This document shows positions 48,401 to 53,537 of a stretch of DNA of 53,537 nucleotides, piece by piece. Location: IMG/VR virus record IMGVR_UViG_3300009127_000006, positions 1 to 53,537 of that record, one strand, 5' to 3'. The translations under genes and the position numbers were made by a program. The notes beneath the pieces were generated by a model that did not search any database, was not told the origin of the DNA, and worked only from the letters and a program-made list of their open reading frames with translations. Source of the DNA: a virus. Positions within the stretch are counted from its first letter, which is position 1. Every line of letters starts with the position of its first letter.

Positions 48401-50528
48401 CCTGCCCGAGAAGTTCGCCCAGGTGTGGGCCCGGGTCCCGGCCAAAAAATGGGTCATCCCGAAACCTTTGGCCAGGACCATGGACGAGTTCCGGAAATCG
48501 CCGTCCGACAACCTGGTGTCCCGGGCGTTCAGCAAGGCCCAGTCCGGGTGGAAACAGTGGACGCTGATCAACCCGTACCGGATTGCAAAGTATAATTTGA
48601 ATAACATGTCCGGTGATGCGGATATCGTCCTGGCCTACGCGCCGTCCATTATAACGAAATACGGGGTCAAGGCCGCGAAAGACCTGGCCCGGAAGGACCC
48701 CAAAGGCAAACTCCAGGAGGAGCTCAAGCTGGCCCGGGAGTTGGACGTGATCGGATCCGGATGGGCCATGCAGGAGGTGGAGGACGTAACGAGATATCTG
48801 TCGAAAGATAAAGAGATGAACCTGATACTCGGGAAAAAGCCGAACCTGATCAAGAGATTCTGGCAGGGATCAAAGAATTTCACCGTGTGGCGCGAGAACA
48901 TGCTGCGGTTTGCGGCGTTCAGGTATTTCAGGGATCAGATTAAGAAGGGTCGGAAGCCCGGCGTGGACATGTTCGCCGCGTCAAACACCAAAGAGCTCAA
49001 GGCCATGGCCAAGGAGGCCACGGGCGACGAGCTGGCGGCCCGGCTGGCCAGGGATCTGATAGGCGATTACGGCAACATCTCCCAGGCCGGGCAGTGGCTG
49101 AGACGTTATATGATCCCCTTTTATTCCTGGATGGAGATAAACGCCCCGAGATATTACCGGCTCATGAAGAATCTGCCAAAAGAGGGCGGGTCCCGGAGCC
49201 GGATCCCGGCGGCCCTGGGGCTGCGTGTGGGATGGAAGGCGGCGACCCTCGGTCTGAAGGCCTCCATGTTGTATGGCGCCGTCATGCTGTGGAACCGGCT
49301 TATGTTTCCGGATGAGGAGGACGAGCTGTCCGAGGCCCAGCGCCGGCAGCTTCATCTTATACTCGGGCGCCGTGATGACGGGTCCATTATATCGATCCGG
49401 TTTCAGGGGGCGTTGTCGGATGTGCTGTCTTATGTGGGTATGGAGGACCTGCCCCAGGACTTAGACGATCTGATCGCCGGGAAAAAGACCGGAAAAGAGC
49501 AGGTAAAAGAGGCCGGATCCGCCTTTGTGAACAAATGGGCCCAGGGTATAAGACCCGATATAAAGACCTCGGCCGAGCTGATGTTTGACCGGGCCGCCTA
49601 TCCGGACGTGTTCACGCCCCGGCCCATACGGGACAAGCTGGAGCATATTGCCGGCGTGTTTAGTATGAAGATGCCGTACAAGATTATCGCCGGAAAGCCC
49701 CGCCAGGGGGACGACGTCTCGGAGAGGATGTGGAACGACGTGCTTTCCCTGGGCACCTATTCCTCTGATCCCGGGGAGGGCGCGTACTGGGGTATAAAGA
49801 AGGCAGGTTTTGATTTCTTAGACAAAGAGGGCAGGAGCCGGCCGTCCATGATCCCCACGGACAAGGCCAACGCCCTTTATTATTATAAGCAGTCCCTCCG
49901 GTACGGGGATCTTCCGGCGGCCCATAAATACCTGAAGAAGTACCAGGAACTGGGCGGATCATTGAACGGGATGGAGATCAGTGTAAAAAGATCGGCGCCT
50001 TTGGGCGGTTTCCCGGCGGCCCTTCGCGGGAAGTTCATAAAATCCCTGTCGCCTGATCAGCGCGATAAACTGGCCCTGGCGGAGCAGTGGTACAACAACG
50101 TGTACAAGGGCGATAAACAGACCGGGACCATGAAAACTTTCTTGAAAGACCTGAAAGAAAAACCCGCGGCCCGGGACGCGTTTTTAAAACCGCCCATTAT
50201 CCGGCAGGGCACCGGCCGGGACAAGGCCGTGGATCTGGTGGAAGATCTTATGGAGCAGGGGCTATTATCCATGGGTCCGCCGTCTCGGTACATATCCATA
50301 GGCGGGGTCAGACGCGCCATGTCCGACGCCATTTACCAGGAGTATCTTGAGACATCGAGCGCCATGGCCAGGAAGAGGATCGCCGGGATCGCCACGGGTG
50401 CACCCGGAGCGAGGAAGGCCCTGGCCGCGGTGAGGATCATCAAGGCTGCCCGGAAAAGGGCCCGGGCCAAGATAAAGAGGATGATGTTCCGGGAGATCCG
50501 TCAAAGGGCCGGAAAAACGGCTTCGTAG
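39444..50528 (+). CDS. Giant polyvalent virion protein (3694 aa)
   Basis: One uninterrupted frame. In order: a helical N-terminus with a hydrophobic stretch near 180-210; an acidic linker; a GNAT domain (about 550-630, RRQGYGTAI); a zeta-toxin-like kinase (Walker A GPPGAGKST at 748-756, ANADDIKEL); a ParB/Srx-like domain (NGHHRYEIA near 1099); a JAMM/RadC-type metalloprotease (HNHPS at 1610-1614, with S and D following); a degenerate metallopeptidase-like part (MEEILH near 1915); an ADP-ribosyltransferase-like domain (GSGEGETAFGWGHYF near 2059, AGIDGIRYPAG, NYVVFDP near 2414); and about 1150 residues like the C-terminus of large polyvalent proteins. Such proteins are injected with phage DNA and act on host factors. 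Linkers carry heptad repeats. Confidence 0.85.
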   Translation: MAQAFRTDEEFRDWLGVPPQAPDRDLKFEDDDEFVNWLKTGEKKPETPDFLFIPGAVLRSVYETPRSIGYTGQTLADLGAAAARRSSESQEIPTRDRLAPYVLSDIFKGERELGRKFNEDEYRARVLQSRQAHAEERQAPWRWLKKKSGEHLDYYEEIIKNDPKIQKFERALAEGKVPLLVEALGSFGPTLGGLMTAMIPVVGSPAALAMFYGLNSEETYRTIKDTLLKNGVSEEDAEAEAQKKKLQIGLVKTALDFMGMKGLAQAYKPASKFLNAAWQFGISTIPEAVTEGFQGLSDTLAKEWVTRPKGETSKAFFGRMWDKKGELFKSMAHDAAIGGLVATGVTATGMTAERLLDKDAAMTTGDRGVTDAAQPPAEDDQAFMRDLDVDDGRVDISRELEADTPMTTGDRSVTDAAEGDTREAESSRLEAERLETEEEAAAEDALAAIAAASGPEGPTPRREEEAPILLDDIIDTPVDERLEDLPQESLPGEPPTLPDEADISPIPPQEGPATPDPVVVPPVEGERRKAQGAREVPAVNAEVSEGEGGVTRIKYTNEKGEAVGDARLMGTTIGDITVKEDFRRQGYGTAILNDLMERGGKTGVAGSDAGEALMRKAGMVEGQRGHFAIEEAIPPIALIKTKDGTFQAVGTHLNVLQEHGINPEDVLDTGMIDKKTGDEIWGGGKKVKGAPKKPSRAVETLTGKRKKPKVKEIRLDPEEREILIKYTLAGKKTAAEIGETQNLVLTAGPPGAGKSTALKGLNRDVTDHVVANADDIKELAGYADQAEAFHEESSLINKEVIKRAMDGGYNSIYDSLMSNFPLADKLISKTLENGGDVDIAMTDIDGYTSVVRSRLRYEKGETVRKVPIEASVKGYNRVVPTFLALFKKYGDNPNITWNVVNNNRDQAHPDDRPARPVFTKLNGVTTVHDQNLLDKLFDVDYIATGTGGDLRYERRQKLTVQDVREAEESIRARIRKGRFQGDDVHDTAQAGRRPVSRHGRGPAGQHKDSQKAAPAAITPSDTPSDKQSDTQEAKLKKVGIAVVPTEDLSLDPARFQFKRGMGKGGAGAKLRGIEVFRPELAGVIAVWKDPADGKTYVVNGHHRYEIASRTGYPEMAVRYLDAETAGQAKLLGALINIAEDQGTPEDAATILREEEITPEQLKNQYGISLKGPLAKKGVALAQLHPGIFDKVLKGELPQTIGVVIGEKVPDEADQLALIELINKKQKGRKGSIGADVVEQMINTLAGADRVTEEQINLFGEEAVERPLLMETAELHSYLIKSLKKDKRLFGLVANSGNAKALQDRGNLIKQEQNLEISKEAAVILDVYNKLAYVGGPVNDLINDAAKELADAKDKRGRDKVKQGLQKKLREAVSRVLQGNRPGVSEGPARYPGLSRPSGKISEDVQGQIREQLALFGAPEEAGFELTPEELTKTEQLARKQDEAKKKGLVPKGKGLTFPAGKAIKTKNVGKQQGLFGPDADQGDLFDQGIEVPGDEQPVYETAKPEEIALKPGKDEGRALPGAGRVQYRTSGRIKAAGNVVKDTGDLASLLARIRTEPDEYFYSVAVDKDGTILEIHEHTKGGRSGAHVFPDTVVGRAVQVPGVAKVYFAHNHPSYGMAHSPEDAQLTNAINRLLNIADIPTQSIIIGGNKFAILTEAGAGTAKRIKPVLRKTLLNKVKRRTGRAFKPQFPELTSSAQVGPFFAQHLNAEDGVLLLTGQNEAVAFLPFVKGRSMKQTTLDILKLAEKTNASTMIIKNDSNSTARKDYIKALVSETVGTLNVLDVLEYGKSFADGEIPGKYGRDSLGQTERDVMLGSDVRLSVVPPTKKTGRPKRGFPHKTVSDIVTNIHKQLAVPELQVRFLPDVRNLGPKRLARFKIDPDRQLVRGLFTHEDGKPVAYFFYNNLDTKKEVIDVAMEEILHFGLFRSLGKGYRDVLDRVYKGHKTAIKKTLGADYEFDLNTVKGRAEAVDEWITKGIVNETLPQNVWRQIVTAVRRMLRAAGIKIHYSTAEIKSIVIDSVSKGQRSEVGGRRSGAPGTRKQVVAWQGGGAEVVGGYQDRFIGSGEGETAFGWGHYFTDLKSIAESYAEDLGNRNLIVYDGVEYSPDEFIARIEKEFGSKYLGVGQIIQYDFRSGYLPDEIYNTLTRMKNETPDRLKVAKQITEGLERASTETGRWQVRLKGGIRDLNKLSDQERSTLFEIQGRAGWVLKKRDPLKVVRADLKKTVKAQKENIAYQKKHPRAADPGRDPVQIMKEAQATLDFMDKHDLVTEWPKGRRHLHKVTIQKGKKPSEYEWLDWDKTVTDKQLDKINKSIDEDYPKGNPLRDSFHSLIESLRREISLYEGVRANGEELYKSISNILGEAWNRGQKEAGGIYSRSGHALADKEASMFLLRAGIDGIRYPAGSLSGMEDKGAKNYVVFDPNVVTVEEHTRYSMEAGKAEERKRVVDLLKNQDGFVSIEGLKSVPVIHDNVLNTAKDMINQGAATYQQFVARMKEIYGEVWDKIKAVMKDLYDTAKKIISSEVGAITIEGKPRKSELDTVYEGMRPEVRERLEASEGVEKLPFWERAKQKIDKVRGSRHHFEHLRADYGHLSDPLRLLEGASERSREKAVEALKGIHAGLGTPKNKRIFELNLVLDDLVKDMESGLLPQKADPDETLPFGFKDMNEVSRELARQKTMADKNPAVKKALEKRTKYMTDLRNSLVENGLLDEAVLKDDRYFHHQVLEHQVIKEMGEEWKQKPGTSTADVRLRKKGWQRARKGSLKDYNTEYIQSEFEVIAQALSQLEIKQTMDTLKDRADIFDGLKEQAKNYNVNKVWDVLRKKGQIEINEKTGEEIDPFTPFKQKTFVANLKLAEMAANGELEVPDQYTGLVEDLADSYNQYMADKKDYPDDPDMWTRPGSNDPKWFPFLGYLVGNKTPGSNWAASVFKTVMERDRFIKKTLGRGFKTYEDFIPEDFQAWDPSVDGVWFKTNMITDQMLEQIRAGDRDLPEKFAQVWARVPAKKWVIPKPLARTMDEFRKSPSDNLVSRAFSKAQSGWKQWTLINPYRIAKYNLNNMSGDADIVLAYAPSIITKYGVKAAKDLARKDPKGKLQEELKLARELDVIGSGWAMQEVEDVTRYLSKDKEMNLILGKKPNLIKRFWQGSKNFTVWRENMLRFAAFRYFRDQIKKGRKPGVDMFAASNTKELKAMAKEATGDELAARLARDLIGDYGNISQAGQWLRRYMIPFYSWMEINAPRYYRLMKNLPKEGGSRSRIPAALGLRVGWKAATLGLKASMLYGAVMLWNRLMFPDEEDELSEAQRRQLHLILGRRDDGSIISIRFQGALSDVLSYVGMEDLPQDLDDLIAGKKTGKEQVKEAGSAFVNKWAQGIRPDIKTSAELMFDRAAYPDVFTPRPIRDKLEHIAGVFSMKMPYKIIAGKPRQGDDVSERMWNDVLSLGTYSSDPGEGAYWGIKKAGFDFLDKEGRSRPSMIPTDKANALYYYKQSLRYGDLPAAHKYLKKYQELGGSLNGMEISVKRSAPLGGFPAALRGKFIKSLSPDQRDKLALAEQWYNNVYKGDKQTGTMKTFLKDLKEKPAARDAFLKPPIIRQGTGRDKAVDLVEDLMEQGLLSMGPPSRYISIGGVRRAMSDAIYQEYLETSSAMARKRIAGIATGAPGARKALAAVRIIKAARKRARAKIKRMMFREIRQRAGKTAS
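40711..40830 (+). repeat. Heptads and palindrome in giant-gene linker
   Basis: AAGCTGA, AAGCTCA, AGGCTGG, AAGCTGA at 40711-40738 and a GC-rich palindrome (GGCCCGGAGGGGCC core) at about 40794-40830, all within the acidic linker before the GNAT domain. Both families of border repeat are present inside the coding sequence. Confidence 0.8.
41014..41048 (+). repeat. Heptad array before GNAT domain, coding
   Basis: AAGGCGA, AAGGCGA, AAGGCGC, AAGGCGC, AAGGGAG, encoding GERRKAQGARE about 14 residues ahead of the GNAT domain. Confidence 0.85.
45511..45538 (+). repeat. Heptad array before ADP-ribosyltransferase-like domain, coding
   Basis: AGAGGTC, AGAGGTC, GGAGGTC, GGAGGTC, encoding QRSEVGGRRS at the joint between the metallopeptidase-like part and the ADP-ribosyltransferase-like domain. 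Confidence 0.85.
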
Positions 50529-50598
50529 GATCCGCGAGAATCGACGAAAAGGGAGCTCCGCAGGCCTTGGTATGGGCTGTTTTCGGCCAAAAAACCCC

Positions 50599-50628
50599 TT
50601 GACATACTGCGAGGGAAAACTTCATAAT
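50599..50628 (+). promoter_or_regulatory. Sigma-70-type promoter after the giant gene
   Basis: TTGACA (50599-50604), an 18-bp spacer and CATAAT (50623-50628). The -35 is perfect and the -10 matches five of six. It lies about 70 bp past the giant gene's stop and about 125 bp upstream of the next gene, but a strong terminator follows only about 50 bp downstream. Confidence 0.7.
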
Positions 50629-50634
50629 AGGATT

Positions 50635-50721
50635 ACATAACAGATAGCCATATCACACACTGGCACTAACTAAAAAAAAGGCCTCCATCCGGCGCAAGGC
50701 TTCGGATGGAGGCCTTTTTTT
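50635..50721 (+). ncRNA. Candidate short RNA ending in a strong bidirectional terminator
   Basis: From the expected start about seven bases after the -10, transcription would meet a perfect 12-bp hairpin (GGCCTCCATCCG at 50680-50691 with CGGATGGAGGCC at 50703-50714) followed by seven T and preceded by eight A. That gives an RNA of about 87 nt. It could be a free small RNA, or a leader controlling the lysis/fibre genes by antitermination. The A-run before the stem would make the terminator work on the opposite strand too. Confidence 0.5.
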
Positions 50722-50752
50722 ATTAACCTAACTTAACGGAGGTGCCCTTTCC

Positions 50753-50998
50753 ATGATCAATACCAAAACAATTCAATATCCCTTTGATAAGAACGATCTA
50801 AAGATGCGGGCCGCCTACGTTGCCGGGGATCTGATCTATATCGGATATGCTCGACCGGGGGCCGCCACAAGCGCGGCGGAATGGCAGATCCGGAAGCTGA
50901 CCTATTCGGGCAGCGATGTGACCCAGGTGGATTTCGCCGGCGGGGTCAATGACTATGACAAAATCTGGGATAACCGGGCTGGTTATTCTTACAGTTAA
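50753..50998 (+). CDS. Small conserved phage structural protein
   Basis: An 81-aa protein beginning MINTKTIQYPFDKNDLKMRAAYVAGDLIYIGYARPGAATSA, with a GGAGGTG ribosome binding site. The second half (EWQIRKLTYSGSDVTQVDFAGGVNDYDKIWDNRAGYSYS) is a pattern found in many phages just before fibre genes, where EWQIRK and KIWDNR...YSYS are conserved. Probably a small virion protein at the tail; molecular role unknown. Confidence 0.65.
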   Translation: MINTKTIQYPFDKNDLKMRAAYVAGDLIYIGYARPGAATSAAEWQIRKLTYSGSDVTQVDFAGGVNDYDKIWDNRAGYSYS

Positions 50999-51017
50999 AA
51001 GGAGGGGTTAAGAGATG

Positions 51018-51099
51018 AACATCGAACATCGAACGTCCAACATCGAACGTCGAATGAAAAACCCATCCTGCATCTTGTATCCTGCATCTTGTATCCTGC
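51018..51099 (+). repeat. Two heptad arrays back to back (AACATCG, ATCCTGC types)
   Basis: AACATCG, AACATCG, AACGTCC, AACATCG, AACGTCG (51018-51052), then ATCCTGC, ATCTTGT, ATCCTGC, ATCTTGT, ATCCTGC (51065-51099), followed by GAAGGAGG as ribosome binding site. Two unit types seen separately elsewhere are joined here. Confidence 0.95.
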
Positions 51100-51114
51100 G
51101 AAGGAGGTTGATTA

Positions 51115-51501
51115 ATGGCATACGCATATAAAATAAACCCCTTCACAAGCAAGCTCGATATCGTGAGCGCCGGCGCCATAAGCGCGGGATCCTGGGATGT
51201 GGTCACGGATGTGACCATCGTGTCGGGTGTAATTACCGTGGGTGGACCCGGAAGATTCGCCGTGGATACGGAAGGGGCCGCGGCTTCGGATACACTCAAG
51301 ACCGTTACGGGCCTGAGCGACGGGCACGAGATCATCCTCACGCCTAAAAGCTCTGTCCGGACCGTGCATCTTAAGACCGGTCTCGGGAACCTCAGACTTC
51401 AGGCTAATTTTACCATGGATCATCGGTTTGACTCTGCCAGAATGATATGTGACGCCTCCGGGTTTATCAAGGAATCGGGCGGCAGGTCCAACAACGGGTA
51501 G
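51115..51501 (+). CDS. Fibre-type beta-domain protein
   Basis: A 128-aa protein. After a short leader (MAYAYKINPFTSKLDIVSAG) comes the same beta domain as in the protein at 30963: DVTIVSGVITVGGPGRFAVDTEGAAASDTLKTVTGLSDG, followed by KSSVRTVHLKTGLGNLRLQANFTMD. MAYAYKINPFTSKLDIV is a common start of phage tail-fibre tip or collar proteins. Together with the open-ended fibre downstream it probably forms part of the tail fibre apparatus. Confidence 0.65.
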   Translation: MAYAYKINPFTSKLDIVSAGAISAGSWDVVTDVTIVSGVITVGGPGRFAVDTEGAAASDTLKTVTGLSDGHEIILTPKSSVRTVHLKTGLGNLRLQANFTMDHRFDSARMICDASGFIKESGGRSNNG

Positions 51502-51505
51502 GTTT

Positions 51506-51823
51506 ATGGATGACTGCAAGGCCCCTAAATGTCATGAAGCTATGAAGATGTGTATATCCAAAAAAGTGTCGAAAAAAACCATCTGGATTGCGCTTATAGC
51601 ATTGGGCTTACCGCTGTTTATTACAGGGATTAAGGTCTGGTCTCAACAGGAATCAGACTCTCTCCGGTACGCGGCAAAGGCCGAAATGGCCACGCACGAA
51701 CTAAGAATAACGGAGATGCAGGTTGTCGTGAAGCATCTGGCTGAAGACATACAGGAGATAAAAGACGGACAAGCCGAAGCCCGGGAGGACCGCAGGGAAA
51801 TCTTGAGGCAGCTGGAGAAATGA
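51506..51823 (+). CDS. Membrane-anchored coiled-coil protein, holin/spanin-like
   Basis: A 105-aa protein from ATG 51506. A Cys-rich start (DDCKAPKCHEAMKMC), one membrane span (IWIALIALGLPLFITGIKVW), then a coiled coil (AKAEMATHELRITEMQVVVKHLAEDIQEIKDGQAEARED). An N-terminal membrane span with a periplasmic coiled coil is the plan of i-spanins and some holins. Its stop overlaps the endolysin start (ATGA), which supports a lysis role. No separate outer-membrane spanin is recognised. Confidence 0.65.
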   Translation: MDDCKAPKCHEAMKMCISKKVSKKTIWIALIALGLPLFITGIKVWSQQESDSLRYAAKAEMATHELRITEMQVVVKHLAEDIQEIKDGQAEAREDRREILRQLEK

Positions 51824-52119
51824 TCAGAGTAAAGCCCGGTGTCGTGTTTCACCCGGACTCGTTTACAAACCCGGAGGTCATGAGGATAATTCATGTGACC
51901 GGGCGTATGACCCCGGAGGATTATGACACCACCATTACAAGCGCCACCGAGGGAGAGCATAAACAGGGATCCCACCAGGAGGGAAAGGCCTTTGATTTCA
52001 GGACCCGGGACTTCCCTGCCTCGGTTCAGGTGTGGGCGGACCGGATCCGGAAGCGGCTCGGGGACGCGTATTTTATCCTGGTGGAAAGCGACCACCTGCA
52101 TATTCAATATAACGGTTAA
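51820..52119 (+). CDS. M15-type peptidase endolysin
   Basis: A 99-aa protein. The block EGEHKQGSHQEGKAFDFR supplies the SxHxxGxAxDxR-type zinc site of peptidase M15 (VanY/D-Ala-D-Ala carboxypeptidase-like), and ESDHLHIQYNG near the end gives the second His. It would cut the peptide cross-links of host peptidoglycan at lysis. It has no cell-wall-binding domain, as in many phages of Gram-negative hosts. Coupled to the membrane protein by an ATGA overlap. Confidence 0.85.
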   Translation: MIRVKPGVVFHPDSFTNPEVMRIIHVTGRMTPEDYDTTITSATEGEHKQGSHQEGKAFDFRTRDFPASVQVWADRIRKRLGDAYFILVESDHLHIQYNG

Positions 52120-52131
52120 AAGGAGCCTCAC

Positions 52132-53537
52132 ATGAAAAAGATACTTATAATGATTTTTCTCTCCCTGTTTTTTACCGGGACTGCACTGGGCGCCAACGGG
52201 GATCCGGTCTTAGAGGGCAAGACCGCCACCGGGAATATCACCACCAGCGCTACCCTCCAGGGGGAGCATATTATATCTACAGATGACGCGGATATAAACG
52301 ATAATCTGACGGTTGGTGATATCATAGTGGATGAGGCCACCGGTGTGATTGATTTTACTAGTGGGACAAGTGCTACAATATCTGCAACTGGTGCAAATGC
52401 ACTTATATTGTTAGAGAGTGTAACTATTGGTGATAACACAGATAATGACTTCAGTCTCACCTTTGATGGTGATACCTCGGACGGTGTGCTGAATTATGAC
52501 GAGGATAACGCTAATTTTGAGTTTGACCAGGATGTTACTACGACTGGGGTGGCAACCGGTGAGCATATCGTATCCACAGATGATGCGGATATAAACGATA
52601 ATCTGACGGTTGGTGATATCATAGTGGATGAGGCCGCCGGTGTGATTGACTTCACAGGTGTAACAAGTGCTACGATCTCTGCAACAGGTGCAAATGCACT
52701 TATATTGTTAGAGAGTGTAACTATTGGCGATAATACCGACAATGACTTTTCACTCACGTTTGATGGAGACACATCTAATGGCACTATCAATTATGATGAA
52801 GATAATGCAGATTTTGAGTTTGACCAGGACATTGCCTCAACTGGTAACGTTGAAGGCGCAACACTTACCTACAATGGAAATGAAGTTTATCGGGCAACTG
52901 GGACTGATGTACCAGTAACAGATGGGGGAACTGGAGTAAGTACGTTAGCCGATGGTGGATTAGTAATAGGAAATGCTACTGGGAATGTAGAAGTAGTAGC
53001 AGCTGGGACAGCAACACAGGTTCTAGTTGGCGGTGGAGCGAATACTGCACCTGTGTGGGGTACTGATATTCCAACAGCTGTAACCATAGGGGCAAAATAT
53101 ATCTACAGAGCTGATGGTACTGATGTCCCTGTAACTGATGGTGGAACTGGGGCAGGAACATTTACAGATGGAGGATTATTAGTAGGTGCTGGAACATCAC
53201 CACTCGAAGCATTAGCAGTAGGGTTAGCAACTGAGGTCTTAGTTGGTGGAGGTGCTGGTACAAATCCTGCGTGGGGAACAGACTTACCAACAGCTGTAAC
53301 GATTGGAGGTGCTGAAGTTTATCGAGTTGGTGGAACTGATGTTGCTGCAACCGATGGTGGAACAGGCAAAAGCTCCTGGACGCAGTATGCCATTCCTTAT
53401 GCTCCCACAACGACTACTATTGGCGAAGTAACGCCTGCCGCCAGTTCTGTTCTCGTGACTGATGGATCTAATATTCCAAGTCTGGCAACTGATATTCCTA
53501 CTGCTGTGACGATTGGTTCAGCTTATGTTTATAGGGT
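52132..53537 (+). CDS. Tail fibre, 5' part, with signal-peptide-like start
   Basis: At least 468 residues, open at the window end. Start ATG 52132 with AAAAGGAG. The first 22 residues (MKKILIMIFLSLFFTGTALG) look like a signal peptide, which is unusual for a cytoplasmic virion protein, though some environmental phage fibres have one. The body has two nested repeat systems: a 99-residue repeat (297 bp, 52264 and 52561, STDDADINDNLTVGD) and a 72-residue repeat (216 bp, from about 52903, TDVPVTDGGTG at 52903, 53119 and 53335). Both are typical of trimeric beta-structured fibres that bind the host surface. Base composition is AT-richer than upstream. Confidence 0.8.
   Translation, partial: MKKILIMIFLSLFFTGTALGANGDPVLEGKTATGNITTSATLQGEHIISTDDADINDNLTVGDIIVDEATGVIDFTSGTSATISATGANALILLESVTIGDNTDNDFSLTFDGDTSDGVLNYDEDNANFEFDQDVTTTGVATGEHIVSTDDADINDNLTVGDIIVDEAAGVIDFTGVTSATISATGANALILLESVTIGDNTDNDFSLTFDGDTSNGTINYDEDNADFEFDQDIASTGNVEGATLTYNGNEVYRATGTDVPVTDGGTGVSTLADGGLVIGNATGNVEVVAAGTATQVLVGGGANTAPVWGTDIPTAVTIGAKYIYRADGTDVPVTDGGTGAGTFTDGGLLVGAGTSPLEALAVGLATEVLVGGGAGTNPAWGTDLPTAVTIGGAEVYRVGGTDVAATDGGTGKSSWTQYAIPYAPTTTTIGEVTPAASSVLVTDGSNIPSLATDIPTAVTIGSAYVYR
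52264..53537 (+). repeat. Tandem coding repeats of the fibre (297 bp and 216 bp)
   Basis: Two copies of a 297-bp unit start at 52264 and 52561 (GAGCATAT followed by closely matching sequence). Three copies of a 216-bp unit are marked by ACTGATGT-like starts at 52903, 53119 and 53335. Both lengths are multiples of three, unlike the border arrays, so these repeats are selected as protein. Confidence 0.9.

Noticed and set aside
50753-53537. Diversity-generating retroelement acting on the fibre
   Set aside because: No reverse transcriptase or template repeat is visible in the window; the fibre repeats are simple tandem duplications.

Overview
The window is a contiguous stretch of a tailed double-stranded DNA phage genome, most likely a podovirus-like phage of a Gram-negative host. 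The evidence is a late region in the usual order (candidate small terminase, large terminase, portal, acidic scaffold, N4-gp56-type major capsid protein, head-tail connectors, a 937-aa tail protein, coiled-coil and Ala/Gly-rich internal virion proteins, a 3694-aa polyvalent protein, lysis genes, tail fibre). No tape-measure or sheath gene is seen. A Gram-negative host is suggested by lipopolysaccharide-type sugar enzymes and an M15-type endolysin. The host cannot be named from the sequence. Nearly everything is on the + strand; only a partial gene at the left edge is on the - strand.

Layout. 1-8.8 kb: early and replication genes (small DNA-binding proteins, ParB-like protein, orphan DNA methyltransferase, P-loop ATPase, catalytic-domain-only tyrosine recombinase, 967-aa primase/ATPase). 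8.8-10.4 kb: gene-poor stretch with an amber-interrupted frame and an origin-like block (an exact 15-mer twice direct and once inverted around a very AT-rich core). 10.4-12.7 kb: an SF2-helicase-like protein that has lost its catalytic motifs, a secreted repeat protein and a HEYGH protein. 13.1-18.4 kb: candidate small terminase, two WlbA/WlbB-type nucleotide-sugar genes, large terminase, a run of tiny overlapping genes, and a papain-like hydrolase. 18.5-24.1 kb: a seven-gene glycan cassette (two glycosyltransferases, SAM methyltransferase, PIG-L deacetylase, two hexapeptide transferases, PP-loop enzyme). 24.3-39.4 kb: portal to internal virion proteins. 39.4-50.5 kb: the giant gene. 50.6-53.5 kb: a promoter/terminator unit, small structural genes, holin/spanin-like protein, endolysin and an open-ended fibre.

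The most unusual signal is not a gene. At more than twenty gene borders there are short tandem arrays whose unit sequence differs from site to site but whose period is always 7 nt. Units include GATTGCA, AATTAAG, AACATCG, GCATCTT, GGGTATT, AACGAGC and GGAGTTA. They usually lie directly upstream of a ribosome binding site, sometimes contain the preceding stop codon, sometimes run into the ends of genes, and three lie inside the giant gene next to domain joints. They are often paired with GC-rich palindromes, one of which is repeated as an identical 41-bp element at three places. I infer a border-associated repeat system that may have helped assemble this mosaic genome and may fuse neighbouring genes.
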